Shown in pieces: positions 33,965 through 44,401 of a DNA stretch of 64,000 nt. Source of the DNA: Punctularia strigosozonata HHB-11173 SS5 (lineage: Eukaryota > Basidiomycota > Agaricomycetes > Corticiales > Punctulariaceae); contig NW_006767446.1 in assembly GCF_000264995.1 (NCBI RefSeq), positions 160,231 through 224,230 of the forward strand. Reading direction: 5' to 3'. The notes beneath the pieces were generated by a model. It worked only from the letters and a program-made list of their open reading frames with translations, did not search any database and was not told where the DNA came from. Position numbers and translations under genes: made by a program. The stretch's first letter is position 1; each line of letters starts with the position of its first letter.

Positions 33965-34921
33965 CGCACGCTCGAGGATTTCGAGTCCATCCTCGAGCCC
34001 GAAGCCATCGCGGTCTACGTCAACGTCGTCGTCGCCGTCGAGCCGGACCATGCGTGCGTCCGCCTCCTCGCCCACATCGAGCGTGAACACCAGCACGTTG
34101 TCCTTCGAAGGGACGAGCTCGTCGAGCCTGCCCGGCGTCGGCGGTGGCGTCAACGTGGATGCGCAGGCCTCTTCGTCCACGTCGAGGTCGAGGAAGGACG
34201 TAGGCAGGTCGCTCGGCGGACGCGGCAACAAGGCGCAAGGAGGGGCTCGACGTCCGCGCAGTGTCTGCTGCTCGTCACTCTCCGAATACGAGCATGTCGA
34301 TGACCGCGGCGCATCCGCGTCGGGCGCAGGAGAGATCTCCCGGGACGCACGGTCCTCCTCCTCGAGGGCAAGCGTGGCCAGCGGCGAGCGTGGCATCTCC
34401 CGGCGCGGGCTGAGAGGCTCTGGAGTCGCTGGAGCACGGTGCGTGCGCGCTTTCCCCCAGGCCTGAAACCGAGCGCTGAACTCGCTCGGTGGAGTGACGG
34501 GCGTGGGGTCGGCGCCGGGGTCCGTGCGCGAACGGTGTGGCCTGGCTCGGACATCCAACGGACTGTGTGCCACTTGCCACCGTACGTTGTGTGAGGGCAA
34601 AGGCAAGTGCGGGTCTGGTAGCCCGTGCGTGTATGCATACTCGGGCGGGGGCGGCACGGCCGAGCGCTCGCGATCGAGGTGCGCGCCGATGTACGGGTAG
34701 TCGACGCGAACCGTGTCTTCGGGTGTCGCGGGTTCTTTCTTGGGCCTCTCCTTCGCCTTGGACTTGCTCCGCCGGAAGCGGTTGAGAGATGCGGTGCGGA
34801 AGACGGAAACGAGCGACGTTGACGAAGGCGAGGAGGGCACGGCGAGCGGTGGCGCCGAGGTTGGCGTGGGCGGCAGTGGCTTCTTGACGACAAAGGAGCG
34901 GGTATGCAAGGGAGATTGCAA
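33965..34921 (-). CDS. ORF of unknown function, Ser/Pro-rich and acidic, possibly captured
   Basis: Long minus-strand open frame with coding character. It has a basic start (FVVKKPLPPTPTSAPP, RFRRSKSKAKERPKKEPATP), a central Pro/Ser region (TPPSEFSARFQAWGKARTHR) and an acidic C-terminal part (LDLDVDEEACASTLTPPPTP, LDGDDDVDVDRDGFGLEDGL). No domain is recognised. It has no clear ATG at its 5' end and passes into the tandem repeats at its 3' end. I read it as a piece of a host gene for a disordered protein carried in the transposon, though a resident gene cannot be excluded. Confidence 0.35.
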
Positions 34922-34946
34922 TTGAGAGTAGTGCGAGGAGGCGGAG

Positions 34947-37588
34947 CATCAGGAAACCCCCCCTCTGTGAATTAGTACAATAAAGGGAGGAAATGTCAAG
35001 TAATAACTGGACTATCTATGCAGATAAAGCCACTTTGGGGCCTTTTACAGTACATAGGAGCACATAGGAGCAAATAAGTCTAAAAAGAAGGAAATCTAGA
35101 AGGTCCCCCCTTAGCATCTGCCACATTTTGGGCAAAATGTGCACAAATTTGTTAAAATTTGTGCACTTTTTGGGCATATTTTGGTGATCTGTAGCATCAA
35201 TTGTCTCCACAATTTGGTCATATGTACAAGACATTCCATCCATTCATCATGTATAATAGTTACATTGTGCAGGATTTTGTGCACATATCTATGACTCAAT
35301 CTTGTATCCTATCTCATGTGGGTTCAGTGGAAGTGAGCATGTGAACCACAACAGATGGCATTGATATTTTAGACAAGACATTGTACAAGCTCTATGGTTA
35401 ACACTCAGTCGGTCATGGTGTACACGAGTCTGCTTCGATGAGTGTGTCGAATCGGCTGCGGCACATCCATCGAGGGTGGAGTACTGAGATGGCGTCAGGT
35501 GAGCCATGAATAAAACGGGTCGGAGTCGTCTATTGTGGCATGCGAGAGACCGGGAGTCACCAAACGCCAGGAGCGGGGCAGCTTCGAACACAGGAGACAT
35601 ACAACTGCAAAGCCGTGGGCAGGCGCGGGGGCGGGCAGGAGCAAGCGCATTGGCGCAGTCCAGAACGAACACGCGGGCGCGAGCGGGAGCGAGTGCGCTG
35701 ACGAAGCCGAGTGCAAGCGCGTTGGCGCAGTCTATGGCGGGGGCACAGCGAGGGGGGGGGCGCGTTGGCGCAGTCCAGGGCACCCGCACGAGCGCAAGCA
35801 GGAGCAAACACGTTGATGCAGCAGATGTCGGGCACGTGGGTGCAGCGGAAGAGCAGGCATTCGGGCGCATTAGTGCAGTGGAGGCGAGCGCGTTGGCGCA
35901 GCGGAGACGCCGAGCCAAACCACGCCGGCTCGCGCTCGGGGCTGGCCGAACGGGAGGGGGGACTGCGCCGAGCGAGACCGCATTTGCGGCTCCCGCTCGG
36001 GGCTGGACAGGCGACAGGTGAGCGCGAAGGGAGGAAGATACAGCGAGCGCGACCGCGTTGGCGGCTCGCGCTCGGCGATGGGCGAAAGAGGGCGGGGAGG
36101 GGAGGCGACGCCGAGTGCGACCGCGTTGGCGGCTCGTGCTCGGGATTGGGCAAACGGAGGGCAGGGGGTGGAAGCGGCGCCGAGCGCGACCGCATAGGCA
36201 GCTCGCGCTCGGGGAGGGGCGAACGGCAGGCGGGGGGTGGAAGCTGCACCGAGCAAGACCGCGTTGGCGGCTCCCGCTCGAGGCTGGGCGAACGGCAGAT
36301 GCGGGGGGTGGAAGCGGCGCCGAGCGAGACCACATTGGCGGCTCCCGCTCGGAGCTAGGCGGGCGACAGGTGAGCGCGGCGGGAGGAAGCAGCTCCGAGC
36401 GCGACCGCATTGGTGGCTCGCGTTCGGTGCTGAGCAAATGCCGGTGGCGGGGATAGAAGCGGCGCCGAGCGAGACCGCATGGGCGGCTCGCACGCCGAGA
36501 GGAGCAGATGGCAGACGCGGGAGTGAGAGCCCGCACCGAACAAGACCGCGTTGGCGGCTACCGCTCGGAGATGGGCGAACGGCAGACGCGGGGGGAAGCA
36601 GCGACGAGCGAGACCGCATTGGCGGCTCCCGCTCGAGACTGGGCGGGCTACAGGTGAGCGCGAGGATTGAGGCGGCAGGGCAAGTACCCGGGGCGGGGTG
36701 TGACGGCGGGCGCGGGGGTGGAGGCTACGCCGAGCGCGACCGCATTGGCGGCTCGCACTCGGGGATGGGTACACGGCAAGGGCAGGGAGCGGAAGCTGCG
36801 CCGAGCGAGACCGCGTTGGCGGCTCTCGCTCGGGGATGGGAAACGGCAGGGGCGGCGGGTGGAAGGGTGGCGGAGCGGGCGGGCACTTCAAGTGTCGGGG
36901 CGGGGATGAGGACGGGCGCGGAGACTTGCAAGCCCGGCGCCGGGAGCACTTGCCAGCGCAGATTGGTAACGACCAGGTCACGTGACGTGTCGCGCCGAAT
37001 CTCTAAGTCCGTGTCGGTCACTGTGTCTCTATGTCATAGCCATCCCAAATACATATACATACATACTTGAGTTGACAATGGCAGTTAAATGGGACACAAG
37101 AGAAGTCAGTTACCTGAGGATAGAGCATCACAACAGTGTTTAGCCATGACTTCATATTGAACTTAACCAGGGCACATAATTGAATTGTGGGCTACAGAAA
37201 TATCCATATTTTCAGATGCAAATGCTGGATGTGTATATGACCTAGGACTATATGGGACAATATAATATCACAGAGGGGGCCATGCAAGCGTTAGGTATCA
37301 GCAGTCAAGTATCAACCCCCAACTCCAACACTGATACCTAATTTGATTTCTAGCCCCTTGTAATGGCCCGGTGGTAATGTGGTTGATACTGCAACCACCT
37401 TCTATGTCATTAATCCCAAATTCCCTTGTACCTACAAGACAGTCCTAAAAAATGACCAGCATCTGTCATGATTTGACAGTTTTATAGGAAATTTAGGCTT
37501 TTTTGTGACAATTTGAATAGAATGTAGTTACGTTATGAACTATGTATGTATATATGTAGAAAATTGCCAGAGGGGGTGTTTCCTGATG
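34947..37588. mobile_element. nested inverted-repeat element, about 2.6 kb
   Basis: The left end begins CATCAGGAAACCCCCCCTCT and the right end is its reverse complement with one change (..AGAGGGGGTGTTTCCTGATG). The outer parts (34950-35400 and 37030-37580) are strikingly AT-rich against the GC-rich surroundings and contain a palindromic stretch near 35135-35170. The middle is filled by the GC-rich minisatellite. No transposase is visible, so this would be a non-autonomous element inserted into the CACTA transposon. I could not identify a target duplication. Confidence 0.55.
35540..36960. repeat. GC-rich minisatellite array, period about 68-75 bp
   Basis: The core gaccgcgttggcggctc recurs at 36053, 36121, 36190, 36259, 36330, 36405, 36475, 36546 and 36614 (start of ccgc.ttgg), spaced 68-75 bp, with further degenerate copies on both sides. 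Each unit continues with gctcgggg..gggc.aacgg and a ggtggaag.ggcgccgag tail. ORFs on both strands reflect the repeat rather than a protein. Confidence 0.9.
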
Positions 37589-37599
37589 AGGTGGTGAGC

Positions 37600-38227
37600 G
37601 ACGTCAGGCTGGCGCAGCTCGCGCTGGGGCTGGGTCCGAACCCGTACGATGTGCGTACTGCGACGAGATGCATTCATTAGATGTGTGCCATGCTCTACGA
37701 GATAGCGGACTCACGTGAGTCCGGGTCCGAGGTATCGCGGTCGGGATCGTGAACGTGGTGGTACGCATGAGCGAGAGGCAAGCGCGCGGGGTGGCCGTAC
37801 GGCGTGCCCACTGCTGTAGGCGGTGGAGACGTCTTGGGGGTGATCGCTGTGACGGGCGTGGGCACATGGGTGGAGGCAGCTGCGGCGACGAGCATGCTGG
37901 CGACGGCGTCCAGACGCAGGTTCAAAGCCGGATAGGAAGCTTTGGCACGCATCCCTTCTGAGCGAGCCAGGTCCTTTCTGCTTCCCGCCGAGGCCGGCGA
38001 CGGTGTTGGCGTGTCTGAGGGATGCGCCAGGTGGTCTGTCGTTCTCGTTCGGCGGGCGATACACCATCGCTGGTGGCTGGTACTGAGAGAGAGAGAGGCG
38101 AAAGGGAATGGACGGAAAGCAATTGGAGTTACGTGTTTCTTTCCAGAGGTACACACCACCGTCGGCACTGTCGATGCGAGACTCTGGAGGACCCAGTTTA
38201 CGCGTTCGCCAACCGCATCTTGACGAC
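37600..38227. other. unassigned segment inside the CACTA element
   Basis: The minus strand carries an open stretch with KASYPALNLRLDAVASMLVA and STHVPTPVTAITPKT, which could be another host-gene piece. I cannot place it in a family. Confidence 0.3.
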
Positions 38228-38420
38228 ATGGGCGAAAGAGCGCACGGCGGGCGCGGGGGTAGAAGCGGCGCTGAGCGCGACCGCATTGGCGGCTCGCAGA
38301 CAGCAAGGGCGGGGATGGAAGCTGGGAGCTGCCCCGAGTGCGACCGCGTTGGCGGCTCGCGTTCGGTACTGGGCAAATAGCGGGCGCGGGGGTAGAAGCG
38401 GCGCCGCGCGAGACCGTGGG
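38228..38420. repeat. second block of the 68-75 bp minisatellite
   Basis: Two to three units with the same gaccgcattggcggctcg core and gggcgcgggggtagaagcgg tail as in 35540-36960, but outside the nested element. Confidence 0.8.
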
Positions 38421-38849
38421 TGACGAGCATGCGGGGTTGGGTGGAACGGCACACCTGGATGAAAGTATGAGCGCATTGGTTTTACAACGGTAAGAGGAAA
38501 ACTCAGAACGTACCATGCCCTCAGAATATCAAACATGTCCGAAATGCGCACAGCGCTGCGAGGACACGTAGATTGTAGGGGGGTTGGCATGCCAGGTCGT
38601 CCGGGGGTTCATCTTGCAACGGTGGGCACGACCGCTATAGACGCACACCCCATCTCCCGACCCATACTCTCTGAGCAGGCTCAGAGAGTGGCATGACTCT
38701 ACCAAGGCCCGTGCCCTTGGCCATGGCGAGAGTAACCCTGCGTCTACCGTCTTCGCTGGCGCTGTTGCAATTGGCGGGAGATGAGTTGGACGAGGGGCTG
38801 TGCAGCTTGACCGCGCGCGTTGCCGCTGCTGTGCAGTCAGCACTGGCAC
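38421..38849. other. CACTA interior, no gene seen
   Basis: Short ORFs only, leading into the right subterminal repeats of the element. Confidence 0.4.
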
Positions 38850-39289
38850 GACCCACTGGTACAGTGGGTGAAAATCACCCATTGACTTTGCCCGACAATA
38901 GTATTTACAGATACAGTGGGTGATTGTATACAATAGACCATACCATGAGTGATCCAAGGCAATCACCCATATGGCCTCAATCAACCACATATTGACCAGA
39001 CCGTGGGTGAACGGTCGATATCCCCCATCATGTGGGTGGTAGCAACCCATTCTGGGGCTCATAGTGCATGTTGAGCCTAGGGCGCCTTAACCTCGGCCCA
39101 TGTAACTTGATATGTATTGTGGATGCCTGTGAAATCTGCATCGTGGTATCGGCTCATTGGAGCCGCCGAGGTAGCAGGTGTTTCAAAACCCTCTCACGTA
39201 CATTGGCTCCGCGATAACCGGTGTTTCGCCAGTAACCCCTTCGAATATGTTCAAACAAACACCAACGGAATAGACTTCGCCGTTTGAGA

Positions 39290-39640
39290 GTGCAGATCAT
39301 GTTTAAAACACGATTCTCAGTCTGAGATCCGTAGTAGAGAGTGTAATCGTGGGTTTAAACATGATGTCCAAACTAGAGAGCCAGGCATGTGTTAAACAAC
39401 GGCGAGAGAATGAGTTAGGATGATGTTTAAACGGAGGCGTTTGAACACAGGAGAAGTTCAAACGTCAATGTTTGAACACAATTGTCTAGAGTACGTATGA
39501 ATACACGACAGCGACACCGCGTGATGTTTAAACGGATGTGTTTGAACACAACGGGTAGATTAAACACGACACCATATACCAATGAGGTTCAAACACCAAA
39601 TATGTTTGTACGATATCAAACAGGACGTGATGCGGTGAAA
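39290..39640. repeat. left subterminal GTTTAAAC/GTTTGAAC cluster of the KDZ element
   Basis: At least ten palindromic or near-palindromic octamers of the form GTTTAAAC, GTTTGAAC and GTTCAAAC lie within 350 bp. Repeated short motifs near the ends of DNA transposons are usual transposase-binding sites. Confidence 0.7.
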
Positions 39641-39661
39641 TGAGGAGATCGTATGGTATAC

Positions 39662-41368
39662 CTATTCATCCGCTTCTTCGTACACCCAGCGTTCAGATAA
39701 TCGGCGTTTCGTTGTTGGGATAGCGACTGACTTGATGTAGTCCTTGTTCACGGGCTTTGAGCCACGCTTCGGTCGACCAGCCTCTGCGATATGAACGGCA
39801 GGGGGCTTCGGGCGGGAGCTACAACGGCGAATCAGCTTCACTTCTTTGACATGGGAGCTCAGACTTCACGTACCCACGTGCACGTTTTACCGTACCTCTT
39901 CCCTCGGAATCGGTTGCATCAATGCGGCGTTTGGGGCTGCGAGGCACCGGGGAGGGAATGGGTGCATCTCCGTGAGCTGTATTGGCCATATTAATGTTCG
40001 CCTCGTCATCCAATGGCAAAGGAGTGAGAGGAGTGATTGAACGGGGAACTTTCAATACTGATTCTCCGGTGGTACGCAGAGCAGCCGGTTGCTCTTCAGT
40101 ACCTGGCTCTGCAGTGGCACATGTAGAAGTGCTTCCCGATGCAGATATAAGCTGCGCAGCTGTTTTGCTCATGTCATTGTTTGAAGATGAGGGTGTTGCA
40201 TCCGAGGCTGGAGCGGTTGAGAGCGCCAGACTTGGTGCGGCGTCAGTGTGCATGTTTGACGGCTCCGAAGGCATGGTACTCGGGGTTGTGGCAACAGTAG
40301 AGGCTGTCCCAGCGATTCAGTGGTCATTGAATATAACAAGCACAAAGACGAACATACGGTAGAGGACCTCTTTACAATATTCGATCCACCGCTTCTTGGT
40401 AGTTTTCTGAAAGTTTGGCACCCTCTCTGTGAACGGCACTATGCTGGGGTCAGGACGAACATCTATGCTGTTATTCTGTGTGTCAGACGAGCTACGCAAG
40501 CGTATTTGAAGGAGAAACGCACACGCCACTTTTCATCATGTTGTCGGCGTCACAGTATGTGTAAAGGAGGTGAAAGGTTGCGTTTCCGATTTTCTGCGGA
40601 CCATAGCCGATCATTCCTGACAAGATCCGGCGGATCGTGTCGCTGAAGATACGCTGATTCCTGTTGAATACATCAGATTATCACATGAGCGAAACAACAC
40701 GAATATATACCTGTACGTAGCCTCAAGAGATGTGGATGTATCCGCCTGCAGCGTAGACCGAAGATCTCTGGCTGCTATTGCCCGATCCGTGAACACAGCT
40801 TGCTGATCGTCGCTCAGTGAATTCCAGGCGGCGGACAGGTGTTTGCTGTAGAGACCAGCATGTTGCTTGCTGTCCAAGCCCAGACGAGCCCGTTCTTCAT
40901 TTGCTGCAGTGTTGATGTTGAGATGGTTTTCCTGTCGAAAGAGCTCGCGCCCGGTGAAGTCGGAAGCTGCCGTGTCGGAGAACAAGAAGAACGGTCGATC
41001 ATGCTCCGTGGGAGGCTTGTACGTGGCCTTGATATTGATCCACTTGCGTTGGTACATCTAATCATCATCATAACAGTGAGCATTACACCTTCAGTCGACG
41101 TGAGTTGAACCCTCACTTTCTCCCATTCCTCAGCACGGATGTCAGTACCATCGCTATGTTTGATCATCTTCATATCGTCCCTGAAGAGACTAACAAACTC
41201 CTTCCAACGCGCGTCACGCCACTCCTTCATGTCCGCATCGTCCAGAGGCGTGGGCTCCCCGATTGCCGTCGTCTTGAACTTGCCACATTTCGCCAGATAC
41301 TCCTTCTTATGGTCGGAGAACCACTGGCTTTGCGCAGCAGTGAAGTAGCCTTTGACGCCACGAGCCAT
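39662..41368 (-). CDS. KDZ-element accessory protein, HMG-like region and AT-hook-like tail
   Basis: From the ATG at 41368: MARGVKGYFTAAQSQWFSDH and a charged helical segment (MKEWRDARWKEFVSLFRDD). After an intron an HMG-box-like stretch follows (ELFRQENHLNINTAANEERA, LYSKHLSAAWNSLSDDQQAV). A further exon reads VPNFQKTTKKRWIEYCKEVL. A long Ser/Pro/Thr-rich region leads to PKRRIDATDSEGRGTVKRAR. The last exon has AGRPKRGSKPVNKDYIKS, resembling an AT hook, and ends RRLSERWVYEEADE with TAG at 39662. Five or more exons are predicted. DNA-binding, perhaps to the AT-rich subterminal motifs nearby, is inferred from composition only. It is transcribed outward, toward the left end of the element. Confidence 0.5.
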
Positions 41369-41481
41369 GGGACCAAGTTATAGAACGCGGAGATGGAGAA
41401 TAAAGATCGTCGAGAATTTGCTTTAGCACTCCGAGCCCGGGCCCTGGTGTGTATATGTATTCTACATGTAGACAAAGCAAC

Positions 41482-42390
41482 ATGGAGACCACACTGATAG
41501 AGGCCAGGGGCTCCGACGTCTTGCATATTGAACAAGGCCACATTGCTTTGCAAGACTTCGGCGCTTTGGCTAATCTACAAGGCCATGATGATTTGACCAA
41601 CGGCCCCCGGAAAGTGTTGCTTTGTGCAAGCCATGTCGGTGCGTATGAATTAATACGATACAATCTTGGACACATATCGCTCAACCCCTTCCCAGATCAT
41701 TGTTGGCGATAGCACCTTCACACAATGTTCACCATCGCCGAGAGCATTGCCCGCGCAGTTGCATGTAGCGGTGCGGAGATGGTTCACGAGCAGATATGCC
41801 GCCGCTCTGCAAAACAGCCTAGGCATCCGCGTCGCAACAGAAATGGACATGTCTTCCAGACAACTTTGTCCTTTGGATATGATGGATACCTTCCTTTGGC
41901 CGGCTACTACTACGAACGCGTTGGTGTCAAATATCTCGATTACTCACTACTTTACTGATGGTACCACACATAGTGTGTATCGTATGAGCACCGGGATCTT
42001 GAATGTTCCTTGACGCGGGTCACCGTGTCCGCTCACCCAGGAGTCGAAGCTATACATGCAATGCAAGTCTCAGCTCTCGAAATGGCCTCATTGGGACATC
42101 GGCGCATGCTCAAGAGCTTCGAGAATTTGCCAGTCCCCGTGCTGCAAGTTGTGCCTCCTACCGCGCATCTCATCCAGAATGCTCTTTTCCTGGACGATGA
42201 AGTCAATCAATCTGACACGCCTTCCACTCCGCCAACCACATCTTCTTCCCAGTTACCTTTATCAGCAAGTTCTCAACGAACCTTGGTTTCGTCACCCAGT
42301 ACACCATCGGAGGCACTGTTACCGGGTATCCTCAAGAGGCGAAGGCTGACGACATCAAAAGGTTCAATGAAGAGGCGCCGTGTTATGTAG
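41482..42390 (+). pseudogene. gene of unknown family in the KDZ element, with probable frameshift
   Basis: It diverges from the HMG-like gene. Exon 1 (METTLIEARGSDVLHIEQGH, IALQDFGALANLQGHDDLTN) splices at about 41635 to IIVGDSTFTQCSPSPRALPA, QLHVAVRRWFTSRYAAALQN, SLGIRVATEMDMSSRQLCPL, ITHYFTDGTTHSVYRMSTGI and a TGA at 42012-42014. In the next frame the protein-like sequence continues (VTVSAHPGVEAIHAMQVSAL, MASLGHRRMLKSFENLPVPV, ILKRRRLTTSKGSMKRRRVM) to TAG 42390, ending in a basic nuclear-signal-like tail. A one-base deletion near 42010, or a sequencing error, is the simplest explanation. I do not recognise the family. The Val-Ser-Ala-His-Pro block looks conserved rather than random. Confidence 0.4.
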
Positions 42391-43890
42391 TCGTGTTATG
42401 TACCGTATCACGTCAGTCAAAGGACCGTACTTCATGTTATTATCCTTACGGTTGCACTATCCGGATCCATTGTCATCCAACACGCTCTGGGCCATTGCCA
42501 TGTAATGCCTCTTGGACTACGGAGGCCGTTTCCCGCCAGGTCTCCAGTGAGCGCCACGCGCTGTCGCGCTGCTGGCCACTCACCGCAGCAACGGTATCCC
42601 CACAGGCCACGTCGCATATTTGTGTGGTGATGAGGCGCGTGCACCTGGGCGAGCACTTGACATGACCCAGAACACGTCCTCTTTAGGTCGTGCAAGAGAA
42701 GTTTGATCACATTGACACTGCCACCATGGTATGCCGCATGGAACTCTGGACTGATACATAGAATAAGAAGCAAATGTATTCAGTCAGTTCATAAATGTGA
42801 CCCGTCAGATTTGCGAATGCGCCGTGCGACGAAGTCCTCAAATGTGGCAAATGCCACATCTCTCCCTATAGCTGTCTCGTCGTCGTCGTCACTCCCCTAC
42901 CCACCCCACTGACGCACAGCATCCTCCGCTCGTCCTTGGACTTGGATACAGCACCTGTAATTGAAGACGATGCGAAGCGATGTTGAAGAACGCGCGGAGC
43001 TCACTATTGAGGACCGCGCGAAGCTTCCCGTCGACGACTTCGCGAAGCTCGCCTTCGAAGACCGCAAAGTCCGAAGCCGTATCGAAGAACGCGCGGGCTC
43101 ACCGTCGGAGGCCATGCGGAGCTCACCATCAAAGACCGCGTGAAGCTCCCTGTCGAAGACCACGCAAAGCTCCCCAGGGATCTCAGGAGAATCGGCGCGG
43201 TTGCGTTGGCTCAGTCTGTCTCAGCTACTGATTTATCGAATGCCAAAGCGATACCACTCGAAGCCCTTGCTTGTGATGACTGCGATACGCCACAGGAATC
43301 TGCGTACAGATGATATTGCAACCTCAGAGCTCCATGCGGGATTCGGGAGTCACGATGAAACGAGGGGCAGGAGTTCGGTGGTATGAGGGCTTATGATGGG
43401 TGTCACATTATCGACAGAGGTCTCCAATCACAGCGCAGCTTTCTGCTGTCACTCAAGTCCGGTGCACACGAGGTATGCACGATGTCCATTCTGCCTGCAA
43501 CGATACACCGCTAACTGAAGATGAAAGCGATGCTTCTGCGCCTGTCATGCCTATGATTAGCTTCGTGGATGGCAATGCACGCAGAATAACCCCACCGTGC
43601 TGCAGTCATGCGCCCTTCCCAGGCGATACACGTGCGAACAGCCATCATTCAACCCCAACGAGCCCCCTCGGCGCTAATCGCGATACAAGCTATTGACAAG
43701 ACGCCGTCGAGTCGCATCTCCTTCGCTCCACCGTCTCCTTCACCCGCGCTCATACCAAACTCCATGGGTGACAGTCCGGCATCTCACAGTACCGGGGCTG
43801 CAGTCCGGCATCTCACAGTACCGGGGCTTGCCCTCCAAACCGCCTAGCCTTCGCCCTCCACAAACCCCAGCAAAGAGGCTTGCGCATTCC
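42391..43890. repeat. KDZ interior with short tandem repeats
   Basis: At about 42965-43180 a loosely repeated 20-30 bp motif (gaagaccgcgcgaagctc and variants) encodes ERAELTIEDRAKLPVDDFAK-like text; it is probably low-complexity DNA. At 43776-43828 a 28-bp unit, cagtccggcatctcacagta plus ccggggct, occurs twice in perfect tandem. No gene is recognised. Confidence 0.6.
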
Positions 43891-43896
43891 CGCAGG

Positions 43897-44401
43897 ATGG
43901 CGCTCGTGGACGCGCAGACGCTCGCGATCCACAAGCTGCTCACGAAGGTGACGGTCGAGAGCGCGTTCTCGCTGGGCCCGCCGCTCCCGAAATTGCACCC
44001 ATCGCCGGTGCTTGTGGCAAAGCTGCACCTCGAGTGCGTAGAGACCTACGCCTCCGCGCACGAGCTTGCCAAGACGCCCGGCGCATCGCACAAGCCGAAA
44101 CATCCTTTTGGACTCGGGAAGTACGACGCGGACGATGACGGCGCCGTACGGGGCAAAGTCGCGAGCGAGCTGAGATGGTATTTGGCGGACGAACACGCGT
44201 TGCACGCAGTGCTGGCGCACAAGTGGCTCGGCGTCGACGCGGGCTCGGCGCCGGGCGGGGCGCGGGCGGGCGGGCGAGGCCATCACTTTTCTGGCATGGG
44301 CGAAGCGCGAGCTGGACGAGCTCGGCGGGCGCGGGGTGAGCGTCGGCGGTGGCTCGCGGGAGGATGACATGCGCAAAAGGCGGAGGCATGCACGAGGCTG
44401 A
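43897..44401 (+). pseudogene. captured BRO1-domain (PalC-like) gene fragment, frameshifted
   Basis: The open frame reads MALVDAQTLAIHKLLTKVTV, ESAFSLGPPLPKLHPSPVLV, AKLHLECVETYASAHELAKT, then ELRWYLADEHALHAVLAHKW and LGVDAG. In another frame it resumes GEAITFLAWAKRELDELGGR to TGA at 44399-44401. The KWLGVDAG then G.A..FL.WAK.EL order is the hallmark of the BRO1 domain of the fungal pH-response regulator PalC, a partner of the ESCRT machinery in alkaline signalling. The frame break lies at about 44255-44285. Its position inside the KDZ element and lack of the rest of the gene point to capture of a host gene piece. It is much richer in GC than the transposon genes around it. Confidence 0.6.

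Larger units (their letters stand above)
27556..39066 (+). mobile_element. CACTA (EnSpm-type) DNA transposon, about 11.5 kb
   Basis: The left end reads CACTGTGCTACTCGGAATGG and the right end, reverse complemented, reads CACTATGAGCCCCAGAATGG; they match at 15 of 20 positions and both start CACT(G/A)TG. A CAT trinucleotide flanks each end (27553-27555 and 39067-39069), the 3-bp target duplication expected of CACTA elements. Both subterminal regions are full of short TGGGTG/CACCCA repeats (27590-27790 and 38850-39050), another CACTA trait. Inside are an antisense accessory gene, a tnp2 transposase, host-like gene fragments, a nested inverted-repeat element and a minisatellite. The intact transposase and target duplication suggest a fairly recent insertion. 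Confidence 0.8.

Noticed and set aside
35289-36619. Long Arg/Ala/Ser-rich ORFs on both strands
   Set aside because: They are translations of the 68-75 bp minisatellite, open in several frames because of high GC, and vary with repeat drift.
41482-42390. TET/JBP-type oxygenase gene, known to travel with KDZ elements
   Set aside because: I looked for the HxD...H and Arg motifs of that family here and elsewhere in the KDZ element and did not see them.
42960-43180. CRISPR-like array of short repeats
   Set aside because: Repeats are imperfect, contiguous and without spacers, and the genome is eukaryotic.
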